A stretch of 64,000 bases of DNA from Boesenbergia rotunda (taxonomy: Eukaryota; Streptophyta; Magnoliopsida; Zingiberales; Zingiberaceae): the NCBI GenBank assembly GCA_024364735.1, contig JAGFNQ010001124.1, positions 244,331-308,330 of the forward strand, read 5' to 3'. Of the stretch, positions 1 to 10,862 are shown piece by piece (the stretch's first letter is position 1; each line of letters begins with the position of its first letter). The notes beneath the pieces are model-generated. The model ran no database searches. It saw only the letters and a list, made by a program, of their open reading frames with translations, and was not told the origin of the DNA. The position numbers were made by a program, and so were the translations under genes.

Positions 1-345
1 CTTACAATTAATCCGGGCCATCCGATTCAAAAGCGGCTAGATCTGAGCCATCCGGGACCATCTGAGGCAATCTGAGCTAGGGTTAGGGTTGATCAAACAC
101 TCTGATCAAGATCTGAAGGTTTCATACCAATCAGAGCTAAATCAACCGTTGGATCAAGCTCGGAGGGCTCTAGATCGTCCATTCAAAGATTAGGTTGATC
201 TGGACCATCCGTTGCAAATCTAGAGGATCCTAGCTACCACGAGGCAGATCCTGACCCCAGATCATCATCCTCAAAGTTTGGCTCAAATCAGAGCAAGATT
301 AGCCGTTGGATTTCATCCGATCAATCTGGACCGTCCACTGATATG

Positions 346-353
346 TATTTAAT
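346..353 (+). promoter_or_regulatory. candidate TATA box of the Athila-like LTR
   Basis: TATTTAAT follows a run of CCGTTGGAT and CCGTCC motifs and precedes a C/T-rich stretch that could be the transcript start. The same arrangement is found in the 3' LTR at 11461-11468. Assignment is by position and composition only. Confidence 0.3.
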
Positions 354-1810
354 TAGAAACACAGCCCAGCTTCTCCTTGTCGCGTCCTCGCCGCAACCAG
401 CTTCTTCATTTTTGTTCTTCACTTTTCTTCAGTAGTTCTTCAATCCAAGGGGCGCAACCCCTCATTTCTTGCTTAGATCGAATCCTAGGTCATTGGGAAG
501 GCTTCTCGGTGAATTTTTCAGCTCGAAATTGCCCAAGGACAGAGCTGTTGAGAGGTTTCCGCAGTTTTGTCCAATTGCTGCCTTTGGATCGGTTGTGCTC
601 CATTTCCATCCACCCGAGCTTCTGAAGGGGTTCCCTAGATTGCTTGGATCATCCCCAACTCATCATCAATCGTGGACACAGCTGAATTGAAGGATACCGA
701 ATGAGAATTTCAGATTTGAGCAAGCTGAGCTGGATTTGAATCGCAGGGGCTGTTTTCCATCGATTTGCTGAGCTTGCGGGTTCGAGGCTCACACTTGCGT
801 GACGAACAAGGAGGATTCGAGCTAGGGAAGCATTGAGGAGTAGTTTCATTGGTTAATTTTAGTTGTTTGTAGCTGTAATTTCCATTACTGCTTTAGTTTC
901 GTTTCTGTCTTGGTTTCAGATTGGTTAAGTTTGGTTAAGTTTCGATTTCTGCATTGTTACTGCTTTAATCAGTTTAGATTATGCAAGTTAATTAGATTTA
1001 TGGTTTGTTAGTGCCCATTTGCTTTTAAATTCTAGTTTAATTCGTGTTTAATTGTTGTGTATCAGTTTATGCTCTGTTTTCATCCTGCGTATCAGATTTA
1101 TTTTCCTGAGTATCAGTAACTTTGCAATTAGTTCATTTTAGTTTCCATTCCTGAAGTAAACTAAGACCTTAGTGTGCTGTGCATTTGAATTCGGCTCGTG
1201 GTTAGTTTGGTTTGTTCAGAATTTCGATTTCATTGCTGCACTTTCAATTTCAGTTTCTGCGCAACCTCATTTCTAAAACTGTTCTTATTTTGGCAAGTAT
1301 GGGTCGACAGGTTCTGATTTATGTGATAGAAAACATTAGTTCCTCGATGACATTTCTAAAACGTTCCACTTTGTACCTAAGGTCTAAGTTTTATTGCTGT
1401 TTCGGCATTGAATGTGTTCCAAACTGATCTGAAATTGGTTGGATCTGAATTTCTGCAATCGAACTCTGAATTTCTGCAGTTTCATTTTGTAACGACCCGG
1501 AAAATTCTCTTAATATTTTCTTAAAATATTGAGCATGTCTAGATAATTTTCCGAGGGACCTAAAATATTAATACAAAAGGTGGCCTAGAAATCCATATCT
1601 TCTCATTTAAATTGAGAAAACTAAGTACTAATGGCCTTATATGGGCTTTTTAGTACCATAATTATTAGAGAATTTTAGGAAAAAATTAATATAAATATAA
1701 AGGGGTTTTAATGAGAAATATTAACATAATTATGGGGGAATTTTTAGAGGATTTTCGGAATTTTGGGAAAAATCATAGGAAAATAAAAGGAAAATAAAAT
1801 AAAAATAAGG

Positions 1811-1883
1811 TGCATGGACCAAGGATTGAACCTTGGACCTCTTGTAAAACCATGCATGCTCTAACCAACTCACCTAGTAAGGG
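1811..1883 (-). other. tRNA-like segment (A-box and B-box) antisense inside the solo LTR
   Basis: On the minus strand the sequence reads a D-arm-like GAGTTGGTTAGAGC, then about 20 bases, then GGTCCAAGGTTCAATCCTTGG. The latter folds as a perfect TpsiC arm (CCAAG/CTTGG stem, loop GTTCAAT) and matches the pol III B-box pattern GGTTCRANTCC. The anticodon stem does not pair well and a full acceptor stem is not evident, so this is not called a functional tRNA gene. It may be a tRNA-derived relic or a pol III promoter-like element carried by the LTR family. Confidence 0.5.
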
Positions 1884-2971
1884 AATGTTATGAGGAAATG
1901 AAGTGGATATTGGTTAAGGCTTAGAAGAAGATGAAGGGTCATGGAGAGACTCTTCATTTACCTCCTTAATGGGTTATAGAGAGGGGGGTTTGGGAGTTAC
2001 CTTCTTCCTTCCATTAATTGCATTTCCTCTCCTCCTCCTTCCTCATCCTAGCCGAAACCTCAAGGAGAGGTTCTCCCTTGGAAAAGCTCCACAAGAAGGT
2101 CTCATCACCAAAGATCTAAGGGTTTTCCAAGGATACAAAGGCAAGGGGGTTCAAGTGTCCAAAGGATTTGCAATCTTCTTCTCTTTTAAGGTTTAAAAAT
2201 CAAGATCAACCAAGGTAAGACTCCCTCACCTGTGGTATAATAGTTCCTTATGTTTTTAGCATGATATATTGGTTGGTTTTTGGGATTTGATGTTGAAAGA
2301 AAGAAAACCAAGAACCCTAGTCCTATGGGTTTCGGCCACTAGGATTTTAGGGTCCATGATGATGCTAAAAATCTTCCTAATGTTGTCTAATGTACTCTCA
2401 TGATGTTTAGAGATTAAATATAATTTTTGAGAATTTTTGGGGTACCCTAGGATCCCCTAAGGTTTCGGCCAACTTCAAGAACCCATGCGTAGGGTTGGGT
2501 CTAAAACTTCAAGTATGTGTTTTATGTATTCTCATGATATAAGGGAGATGGAGGATGATTATGTGAATTTTCACATGGCCTAGAGACCCTATAAGTTTCG
2601 GCCAAGATTGCTAATAGGGTAAAAAGTTAGGACTTATTTCAAGTAAGGGCCCCAATGGCCCTATGGTAAGGTATGGTTGGTGTTTAATGATTGATCGGGG
2701 ATTTTAATGGAATTTTTCCATGCCCCCATGGCCTTACATGTTTCGGCCAGCCCTAGGAAGGAGGGCTAAAGGTTAGGGTTAACCCTAATCATGGGCCCCA
2801 ATGGCTTCTTATGGTCTCATAGATGATGTATGGTTGTTCCTTTACCTTATGCTATCTTACATGTTTATGGAATTGATGGAACTCCTCCCTATAGGTTTCG
2901 GCCAAGCCATGTATCTAGGGTTTGGGGTGGAGTTAAGGTTCAAAGAATGATGGTTTATACTTATCATGAAG

Positions 2972-2993
2972 TATATATATATATATATATATA
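2972..2993. repeat. (TA)n microsatellite
   Basis: An uninterrupted run of about 11 TA dinucleotides inside the solo LTR. Confidence 0.95.
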
Positions 2994-3469
2994 GGTCCAA
3001 GCATGTGGTAGAACTCATGTTACCTATAACCCTAACTTTAAGCACCATGTTTTATGTTGTATGTTATGATTTGGATGCCATGCTTAATAGGGTTTATTAT
3101 GAATGTCTTATGTTTATGCCATGTATTTGGATGGTAGGTATAATGTTATGGGAAACCTACTTATGCATGCTTGAGATGAATACCATGCTTAGGCAAGAAA
3201 TGCAATGCTTACCTTATGTATCATGATCATGCAAGTTCTATGGAGTAGGATAAATGTCTATGAAAATGTGTTATGTTCAATGATTATAATGCAATGCTTA
3301 CCTCATATGCCATGCTCATGCAAGCACTAGGAATAAGAATGATGTTTAGGTATGCATGCCATGTTTATATATGAAGATGTATGTCATGTTTTATGAAAGG
3401 AGATGCATGCCATGTTTATGAATGAAAGATGATGCTTATGTCTTTAAGGCATAAATACGCTAAACAGCA

Positions 3470-3535
3470 CGGTCGACGGTCGACGGTACGACGGTCGAGA
3501 GGACCGGTAAATGGGCCGGTAGACGGGCCGAGCCG
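3470..3535. repeat. CGGTCGA iterations in a GC-rich island of the solo LTR
   Basis: Within AT-rich surroundings there is a short GC-rich patch with ACGGTCGACGGTCGACGGT, then ACGGTCGA, then three CCGGT/GGGCCG boxes. GTCGAC, the core of the palindromes in the copia LTRs at 45.9, 51.2 and 57.8 kb, appears twice here too. Confidence 0.7.
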
Positions 3536-3644
3536 TAACAAGTTATGCTATGTTAAATATGTCATGAATGTCTCATGAATGATGAAGCATGTAAAGTATT
3601 TTACTTTGTGAATGGGCTTGTACCGGACCGAAGTATGGGTCCAA

Positions 3645-3780
3645 GGGATGGGCACCTTAAGAACGCCCCGGTTTTGGACTACCGACTATGCTGTCCACGG
3701 TTCTGGCACTACCGAAGCTGTGCAACAGGGATGGGCACCTTAAGAACGCCTCGGTTCGGGGACTACCGACTATGCTGTCC
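3645..3780. repeat. direct repeat of about 52 bp in the solo LTR
   Basis: Units at 3645-3696 and 3728-3780 share GGGATGGGCACCTTAAGAA, then a variable stretch, then ACTACCGACTATGCTGTCC. The 31-bp spacer contains part of the unit again (GGCACTACCGAAGCTGTGC). Confidence 0.85.
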
Positions 3781-4090
3781 TTACCCTAGTAGGTCGAGGC
3801 TAGCTACCTCGTATTTACTTAGGGATGCGCGCTTATGATGTATGTATGTGGTACAAGCCAGGGCCCCAATGATATGATGATTATGTTTAAGCATTTAAAA
3901 GTATGTTTTTAAAAGTTAAGCATCCTTATGTATATGCATTCCACTCATGCATTCATTCATGTTATGCATTATGCTATGCTGATATGATTTTTATGCTTAC
4001 GTTTCATGTTAAGAAATATGCATGAGAGTAAATGATCTATGTCATGATTATGTTAAGAGGATGCTCATATGCTATGATAGGAAGTATGCC

Positions 4091-4275
4091 TATGTATTAT
4101 GCCATGCTAGGAATGTTTATTATGTTATGTTTATACCATGTATTATGCCATGCTAGGAATGTTTATTATGTTATGTTTATACCATGTATTATGCCATGCT
4201 AGGAATATTTATTATGCTATGTTTATACCATGTATTATGCCATGCTTAGAATGTTTACTATGTTTACGTTTATGT
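4091..4275. repeat. tandem repeat, 46-bp unit, four copies
   Basis: Units start at 4091, 4137, 4183 and 4229, each with TATTATGCCATGCTAGGAAT or a near match followed by ATG/TAT-rich sequence. The last unit is the most diverged. This belongs to the solo LTR. Confidence 0.9.
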
Positions 4276-5856
4276 CATGTCTCATTCCATGATAGGAATG
4301 TTCACTTATGTTTATGATCATGCCATGTCAAGTATATGATAAGTGATTCAAGTTGTTATGTTCTAAGTAGAGCACCAAGTATGTTAATGTTTCATGTGCT
4401 CATTATGAGATGATGAATGGTTTTTGTGAGTAGGAAAGAGTCTTACTAAGCCTGTGTGCTTATAGTCTTATTTCCTTATACCGCAGATCATTCACGGGGA
4501 CAATGAGGAAGCAGCAGGAGGGCAAGAAATCATGTGTGTGGTAGTGACTTGGCCCAGGAAACCATGTGTTTATCATTTATGCTAGAACCTCACTTTGGTC
4601 ACTTATATGCTTGAATGCTTGAATAATGACTTATGGAACTCTATGATGCGATGTTAAGTATGACATGATATAATGTTTAAGTATGAAGGCAATATGCCGA
4701 GTTTCCATGTCATTATGATAAGAATGGTAGTAGGGCATGTATGTATAAGTCTAAAAGTCTTATTCCGCTGCCTTATGATGTCTACATGCCCTAAGTATGT
4801 TAACGTAACGCCGCTTAAGAAAAAAAAAAGCGGGCGTTACACATTTCTGCCATGTTACGGTTTTGTTTGTGCCAAGTTTCTGCAAAGTTCCTGAATTGAT
4901 CCGTTTGATTTCTGAGCATCAGTGTCAGTGTATCAATGAATTGTACTGAATTCATATCTCTGCATCTTATTCCTGCATTCATACACTGCTGCACTTCAGT
5001 TCAAGTTCTGAAGTTTTGCTTCACTCGAGTTGTTTTGCATACAACTACTGCTTAATTTTGTATCTGATCTCGTTGTGTCACCTGAAGTTGTTGATCATCA
5101 GTTGCTCGTTTGTCTTACATTCAATAACGTTGTTGCATGCTTTGCATTCAATTTCTGAAAGTTTGAAGTAAATTCCTGCATTCATGCAATTCGTTTCAGC
5201 ATTAAGAGTTTTTCTCTTTTCTGAAGTGATCAGTCCCTTTATTGGCTGCATTGTTTCATCTATGTCAGTAGATTAAGTCACTGATATCTTACTTCCTGAA
5301 TTAAATCGAGCATTCTTTTGGAATTATCATGAACTGTTCATGCTTTTAGTATCATTTCGGCACAGAGATGTCTTTTTCCTCTTTGTGATTCACATTTTCA
5401 TTGCTGCCTTTATATCAATGAAGCTTCGATTTGAGTAGTAATCCCTGAGGTGCAATATAAATTGTAGTGTACTTTTTGCATGTGAACTCAGATTTGCCTT
5501 CATAGATTGTTTAAGTGGTTTTGATTGAGTTGTTCGTTGGTTAAGTTCATCAATTGCCATACCTTGTTGAATTCGTCTAGCTAAGATCTTTCTTTTCCTT
5601 GTGATCTCATTTCACAATTGCAACCCAAAATCCAAATTTGATTTGAAACCCAAAATCCACAAACGACACATAAACACGAGCGCGAATCAAACAAAACATC
5701 AACTAGTCCCGAGGAAAAATACGACCTATAGCCCCTTTACTACGTTTTCATATTTTTTATTGCAAAAAGGGTTTCCAGCTTTTATTCATATTTAAATTCT
5801 GATTGGACCCACATTTCGTGACAATTTAATCTAGTATTTCGGGTCCATCAAATTTT

Positions 5857-5874
5857 TGGCGCCGTTGCCGGGGA
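5857..5874 (+). other. primer binding site, tRNA-Asp type
   Basis: TGGCGCCGTTGCCGGGGA lies six bases after the end of the 5' LTR. It is the complement of a plant tRNA-Asp 3' end and is the primer site known for Athila-group Ty3/gypsy elements. It fixes the + orientation of this element. Confidence 0.85.
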
Positions 5875-6006
5875 AGCAACTAGTTGATTTGTTTGATTTT
5901 TGCTTGTGTACTTTTGGATATATCATTGGGTTCTATTTTATTTTACTTTATCTTTTGTATACGGTTGCTGTCATTTTTCTTGTTTGTTTTGTGACAGGAC
6001 TGCTAG
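5875..6006 (+). other. leader between primer site and first ORF
   Basis: T-rich untranslated leader. It ends in a pyrimidine-rich stretch plus TTTTGTGACAG, which resembles a 3' splice site just before the reading frame opens at 6007. A spliced leader is possible but no convincing donor was identified. Confidence 0.35.
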
Positions 6007-6630
6007 TTCAAAATATTCTCATCTACTTACCAGCAGCCGTGTCCACAATTTCAGCAGAACCAACCTTTTAATCAGCAACCAAATCAATTTTTTCAGCCGC
6101 AATGTCAACAATTTCAGCAAGATTTTCAGCCAAGTCAGAATTTTCAGATTGGGCAGCCACAATTCCAAGATTTTCATCCCAACTTTCAGCAACCACCCTT
6201 CCATCAAGTTCAACCAAATCAAGGATTTCAGCATTTTAACCAAAATTTCCAGCAGCCTTTTGTAAGTTTTCAGCAGGGAAATAATCAGTTTCAGCTTCAA
6301 CCTCAGTCATGGCAGCAAGAATTTCAACCCATACAAAATTTTCAACAACATTTTCAACATTCACAGCCATACGATCCAAATTTTCAGTTTCAAAACCAGA
6401 ATTTCCAGCCCACGCAATTTGAGTTTTCACCACCACAATTTCAACCTCAGATCCACGAATTTCAGGGCTACAATTTTCAGCAATCTCCACCAACTTGTGA
6501 ATCAAATTTCCAGCAGTTTAATCAGCCTAATCAACCATTTTATCAACCCCACAGTCTCAATTTCAACAAATGTTTCAACAAGAGGTTCAAAACCTCGGAA
6601 GGCAAATGGAGCAAGTGGCTAGTGATTTGA
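6007..6630 (+). pseudogene. Q/N/F-rich N-terminal part of the Athila-like element protein (no start codon seen)
   Basis: An open frame of about 200 codons follows a TAG at 6004-6006 and contains no obvious ATG start. From 6031 it is extremely biased to Gln, Phe, Asn and Pro with iterations of FQQ, NFQ and QPQ, a composition like prion-like low-complexity domains. It ends at a TGA at 6628-6630. The frame of the downstream ORF continues the same repeat pattern from about 6560, so a single-base indel near 6550-6560 has split one protein in two. In autonomous Athila/Tat elements a disordered Gln-rich segment lies in the C-terminal half of gag, so this is probably gag-derived (inference). Confidence 0.6.
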
Positions 6631-7994
6631 ATCAGATAAAAGCCCAAAGATCAGAACAATTATCTTCTCAAGTTGTTTTTAGTTCTGAGAACCCCGAAGT
6701 TGATTTTATATCAGTTCAAGGTGACCCTAGTGCATGGCCAAGTCCTTCTTCAAGTGATCTTAGAATTTTAGAAGAAGAAGAAGAAGAAATCATTAAAATC
6801 AGGACACCTACAGCATGCATTCCTCCGGAGATTCCTATTCAAAATCCATTTCCAAATTTTTCAGCTCAAGAAGAAGAAATTGAAGCTCCACAGGACCATT
6901 CTCATCTTTTATTTTGTGATGATAGTATTATTGATGGTCCTAATTTTTCTAATGTTGTTGTTGCAGATATTACAAAAGGAGCATGCATAGAAGATGATTC
7001 CACAGGTGTAGGGGATTGCACTAAGCCCTAGGGACCACCACAAGATTCAGAGAATGAACCAGAAAGTGTAGGGACTTGCATGGTGGAAGCAAGCACCCAA
7101 GGATCACCAGTTGATTTTCCACCAGAGCTTGAGGCTGAAGAGGAGCATGTATTTGATCAGGAGGAGGCCATGGATACATCTACTCTTGTAGAACCTCTAG
7201 GTATTCTCCAGCACGCTCAGGTAAGTATTTCTCCTCTTTGTTCAGAAAAATTCAGCGAGGTACCTAGTGCTGATTTTATTGGTTATGATGAATTTATTGA
7301 TATACCTTGTGTAGAAATTGCTTGTGCAAATCCAATAGAGGTACCAAAAATTGATTTCCATGGTGGTAGTGCATTACTTGATACGTCTCTTGTAGATATG
7401 GATTGCGAAATAATTTTAGAGGCACCTATAATTGATGTAGTTTGTTATGATGAATCTTTTGATACATCTTTTGTGGATATGAATTGTGTAAAATTTTTAG
7501 AAGTGCCTGAAATTGATGTTATTTATTTTGATGAATCTCTTGCAATATCTTATGCTGAGGTTGAATGTGAAAAACTTATGGAGATATCTGAGATTGATTT
7601 CATTGGCTGTGACACATTGCTTGATACATTTTTGATGGAAAATAATTGTGATATTTCTATTGAAGTGTCAAAAATTGATTTCTTTATTTGTGATGAGTAT
7701 CTGGATGCAAATTTTGTAGGAAATAATTGCGAAAATTTTATTGAGACACCAAGAATTGATTTTATTGATTATGATGCAGTTTTGGATACATTTCATGCAG
7801 AGACTGAATTTATATTATTTCTTTCTGACCCTGAACGCTTGAGAGAGGTATTACATTGTTTTGCAGGGTCTAGAAGACTTCAGGAGTGGGTGCTCCAACT
7901 GAACAGACTTCAACCTCCTGGAAGGACTTCTGAAAGACATCAAGAAGGAGGAGAAGATCTTACTTTAATCCATAGCCCTCCATTCCTTCAATGA
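6570..7994 (+). pseudogene. C-terminal part of the Athila-like element protein: gag-like helix plus acidic 27-residue repeats
   Basis: The frame begins MFQQEVQNLGRQMEQVASDL, which resembles the predicted helix before the end of gag in Athila/Tat elements (pattern Q-M-x-Q-x-A-x-x-L-N). An acidic, disordered region follows. An in-frame TAG at 7029-7031 interrupts it, after which the same frame runs 304 codons from the ATG at 7080. Residues 57-244 of that part are seven tandem units of 26-27 residues with the core E-V-P-x-I-D-F and a closing N-C-E. The tail is basic (FAGSRRLQEWVLQLNRLQPP). No protease, RT, RNase H or integrase motif is present. A homologous broken copy lies at 20334-21274. The biochemical function is unknown. 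Autonomous relatives elsewhere would be needed for movement. Confidence 0.6.
7248..7811 (+). repeat. 81-bp tandem repeat coding for seven 26-27-residue acidic units
   Basis: Each unit follows the scheme (K)(F/L)(I/L/M)E-V-P-(K/E)-I-D-(F/V)-x-x-(C/Y)-D-E-x-L-D-T-(S/F)-x-x-x-x-N-C-E. Two variants alternate imperfectly, one with LDTSFV and one with LAISYAEVECE. The regular Cys near unit ends and the alternating hydrophobic and acidic residues suggest a repeated structural module rather than random low complexity. Confidence 0.75.
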
Positions 7995-8045
7995 CTATTA
8001 TACCTGAATCGCCTTCGGCCACCGGAGCATATTTCTGCAAAGTTC

Positions 8046-8059
8046 AAGTGTGGGGGAGT
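8046..8059 (+). other. polypurine-tract-like AAGTGTGGGGGAGT, copy 1
   Basis: Identical over 14 bases to the true tract before the 3' LTR. It lies just downstream of the ORF end and is not followed by an LTR start. Confidence 0.7.
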
Positions 8060-8753
8060 CCAAATTCTCTCAGCCACCCAGACTCCTCCACTACCACGAT
8101 GGAGGCTACTGCTTGATAGACTCCGTCCACCAGAAATAAAGGGGAGATTGTTCTTTCTTGTATTTTCTTGTATTTCATTTTTCATTTTCATGCTTTCTAG
8201 AATTAGAATTTTCCTTTGAACTGTGTCCTTACTAATAAATGCATGAGTAGAGTAGAAGGCATAGGAGTCATTGTAAATACCTTGTTGTTTCTTTTCGCAC
8301 TTTTTCTTGCATGATTAGGAATAAATGTATCCCTCTAGGTTATCTCCATAGCCTTTTAGAGTCTTTTGAAAATAAATTAAATTTGGTTGTCAAAACTTAG
8401 GGTTTGAGCTAATGGATGAAATCTTGGATGCTTGAGTACTACTTGGTTTTAAATTCTTGATTGAGGACTTGAGATGAATTATTTTTACCTAGTGAGAATT
8501 AGCCTTATATTTGTGACACACATATGTTATTGAGCTCTAGAACTTGCTTAGGTTCTTTCAAAACCATATTCAATGATCGGATCACATCTATAGAGTCTAA
8601 TCCATTTGTTTACCTTTCCATATCAATTTTGGCAAAAATCATGTCTATTTTATTTGTCTTTCATTATTCCTAATCTTAACCCTAATTTTTCTATGGATTT
8701 GTTTACTTGGGATGTTTTCTTGATGCTATTTTGCCCGAGACGGACAAAGATTT

Positions 8754-8767
8754 AAGTGTGGGGGAGT
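8754..8767 (+). other. polypurine-tract-like AAGTGTGGGGGAGT, copy 2 (with upstream CCCGAGACGGACAAAG box)
   Basis: This is the second perfect 14-base copy, followed by TGATTAG, which resembles the LTR start TGATAAG. The second element of the family carries the counterpart on the minus strand at 19693-19707. It could be a central tract or the scar of an earlier LTR junction. Confidence 0.65.
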
Positions 8768-10848
8768 GATTAGTGATTTGGAATTAATTTTATCAAGGAT
8801 GCACTTCATGTCGAATTTTTTTTTTTTTTGTGAAATTGAAGCCAAAAGGTGCCAAGTGAGTGAGTTTGGTGCCAAGAATGAACAAGAGAGATGGAAGCAA
8901 TTGGAAATCGAGCTTCCTTATCATATTTTGAAGATTTAAGTGGCAAGCAATGGAAAAATCTGTGCCATTTCAAAGGAAAAAAAGTTTGTGCCAAAGTAGA
9001 AAGAAGTGGCAAGTTGAGTATCAAGAGATGGAATCCAAAAGCAAAAGAATTCAAAGAGGAACAAATTCATTCAATAGCACTAGTTTGCAATGGAGGTCTA
9101 CTGCCACTTATGAATATAAAAAGAGAAGGGAAACAAAAGAAAAAGAAGCTGAGCAGAAGTGGAACAAAAGCTGAAAACAAAGAAAAATTCTGCACCAAGA
9201 AGAAAAAAAATTTGGAGCATGTTTTCGGCCACTTTGCTTAGTCTGACTTGAATGTTGGAAAGCAGTGTAAAATCTCTGCAATCAAGCTGAGGAAAAAGTC
9301 TGAACTGCATTGCATTTTTTGTTGCCGAAATCTAAAGCTAGAGCTGCTGAATGATACAAGCAAATTCGAATGAAACTGAGCTGAATCTGAGAAGTCGGGA
9401 GCTGCTGAAAATTGAGAAGTAGACCTTCACCAGCTACCAGGAAGTTTAAAACGTAGCTGTGAAAATCAGAAACATTAGGATGCAGAATGGTCAGTCCCTG
9501 AACTCAATCTATTTGCAGCAGATTTGGATTTACTGACTGGACTCAGCAGTGAAAGGAAATGCAGTGTGGAGGCTGGAATCTAACCTTCTGCAATCATCAG
9601 AAACTGAGCAGGATTGCAAGGTTGCTGGTAAAGGTTAAGCATAGTTATTCAGCAATGAAAAGCAGTAAGATCGAAAAGGTGAGCTGGGAATGCAGCTGAA
9701 AAAGAAACAAGTCAAATTGTAATGTTCCTTGCAAGTAGTTTGGTATCAATGGGAAATGAAATTAAGTTTTCAAGGGCTGTGAATCACAAAAGGGAATGTA
9801 TGAATGTATCACAAAGTGAAGATATATCACAGCTGATAAGAACAAGAAAAAAATGGGGCTGGGATGTTTTAAATCAGAAAAAAAAAATCAGAAAAAATGT
9901 TGTAGTGCCAAAATTCCAAGTGAAGCATTTAGGTTTTCCACTACCATTTGCTCAACTACTCCTATATGCTAACTGATGTGAAGAAATCAGAGACTTGAAA
10001 TTGATTCAGTGGAGCTGAATTTGAGGAGCCGAAATCTGAAGGAAAAAAAAAAGAGAACAAAGGATGGAAGTGTGCCAACTAAAGAAGGGGATGTATCACA
10101 AAGGAGTTGCAAGAGTTAGTGAAGGATATATGTGAGCATCAAATTTTTTGTTCCTAATTGTTATTTGAAGTCTCAAGCTCTCTGATACAATCTCTGATCC
10201 AAATGTGCTCCATTATAAGACTTGAGAGAAGAGAGAAATCAGAAAAGAGAAGAAAGAAACAAAGTTGGCACGCTAGGTGGAAATTGGCACATTGAGATCA
10301 AATGGAATTTTCTTCACCCAAATGAAAAGCATTATCCAAATTTGACTCCATCACACTTTTGATTTCACTAGAGGACTGACAAGAGGGGCAAAGCACATTG
10401 GAAACATACTTGAGCACTCAAGTCTTCCACTCCATCAATTTTTCCATTTCCTTAATTTTTACTCCATTTCTTAACATTTTTCATGTTTTCACTTGTTTTT
10501 GTAGATGTTGATCCTAATCATGAATAATGGTGGAGATTAGACAATAAGCAAGCCTATGGTAGTGCAAGAAGCATGTGTGTTTGAGTGAGCTCCACTTCCA
10601 CCATCAACTTAGAACTTAAGGAGAGAGCCACTAAAACTTCCCATGAAAGGCTAGTGAGTTAAATTCATCTCAATAAATCATGATAGATGAAAAGGCTAAG
10701 TTGTTGATTTAAGGACGAGATACTAATCCATAGAGCTTAAATTTTTGAGAACTGACAACCTTAGGTAATTTCTTTTCATTTGCTTCTAATTATGCTTAAG
10801 AAAATCTAGGGGATACTTACTTAGTGGTTTCGCGAGACGCTCAAGGTT

Positions 10849-10862
10849 AAGTGTGGGGGAGT
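10849..10862 (+). other. polypurine tract of the Athila-like element
   Basis: AAGTGTGGGGGAGT directly abuts the 3' LTR start TGATAAG. This is the expected site for plus-strand priming. Confidence 0.85.

Larger units (their letters stand above)
1488..4841 (+). mobile_element. solo LTR, 3354 bp, nested in the 5' LTR; probably Ty3/gypsy (Tekay/Del-like)
   Basis: The segment is absent from the otherwise identical 3' LTR. It begins TGTAACGACCCGG and ends CGGGCGTTACA, so the termini are a perfect 7-bp inverted repeat with the TG...CA ends of an LTR. It is flanked by a 5-bp target duplication CATTT (1483-1487 and 4842-4846); the empty site is CATTT at 12598-12602. No primer site, gag or pol is inside, so it is best read as a solo LTR left by LTR-LTR recombination. 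TGTAACG-type ends and very long LTRs are common in Tekay/Del chromoviruses; that family call is inference. It inserted after the host element did. Confidence 0.85.
1..5850 (+). mobile_element. 5' LTR of non-autonomous Athila-like retrotransposon (left end cut by window)
   Basis: This segment repeats at 11116-13605 almost base for base, apart from the foreign insertion at 1488-4841. It ends in CCATCA directly before a primer site. The 3' copy starts TGATAAG at 10863, so about 250 bp of this LTR lie left of the window. By eye I count about 16 differences in the first 700 aligned bases, nearly all transitions, which suggests a fairly young insertion. The upstream third repeats motifs of the CCGTTGGAT/CCATCCG type and is followed by a TATA-like TATTTAAT near 346. 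Short reading frames inside it (for example 377-625) are shared by both LTRs but look fortuitous. Confidence 0.9.
7995..10848 (+). other. long 3' non-coding region of the Athila-like element
   Basis: No pol or envelope-like ORF was found. The first 200 bases still resemble decayed coding sequence (RLLLDRLRPPE). The remainder is AT-rich, with a poly-T run near 8817-8830 and a purine-rich tract at about 8880-10290. A 116-codon Lys-rich frame at 8891-9241 has no counterpart in the second family copy and is not considered a gene. Two sequences like the polypurine tract lie within (8046-8059, 8754-8767). Confidence 0.6.

Noticed and set aside
1811..1883. Functional tRNA gene
   Set aside because: Only the D-like and T arms are convincing; acceptor and anticodon stems do not pair properly.
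6019..6505. Minus-strand Leu/Lys-rich frames at 6019-6300 and 6236-6505
   Set aside because: Antisense of the CAG/CAA/TTT-rich coding stretch; composition is explained by the + strand frame.
8891..9241. 116-codon Lys-rich frame in the Athila-like 3' region
   Set aside because: Purine-rich DNA gives Lys/Glu codons by chance; there is no counterpart in the second family copy and no recognisable domain.
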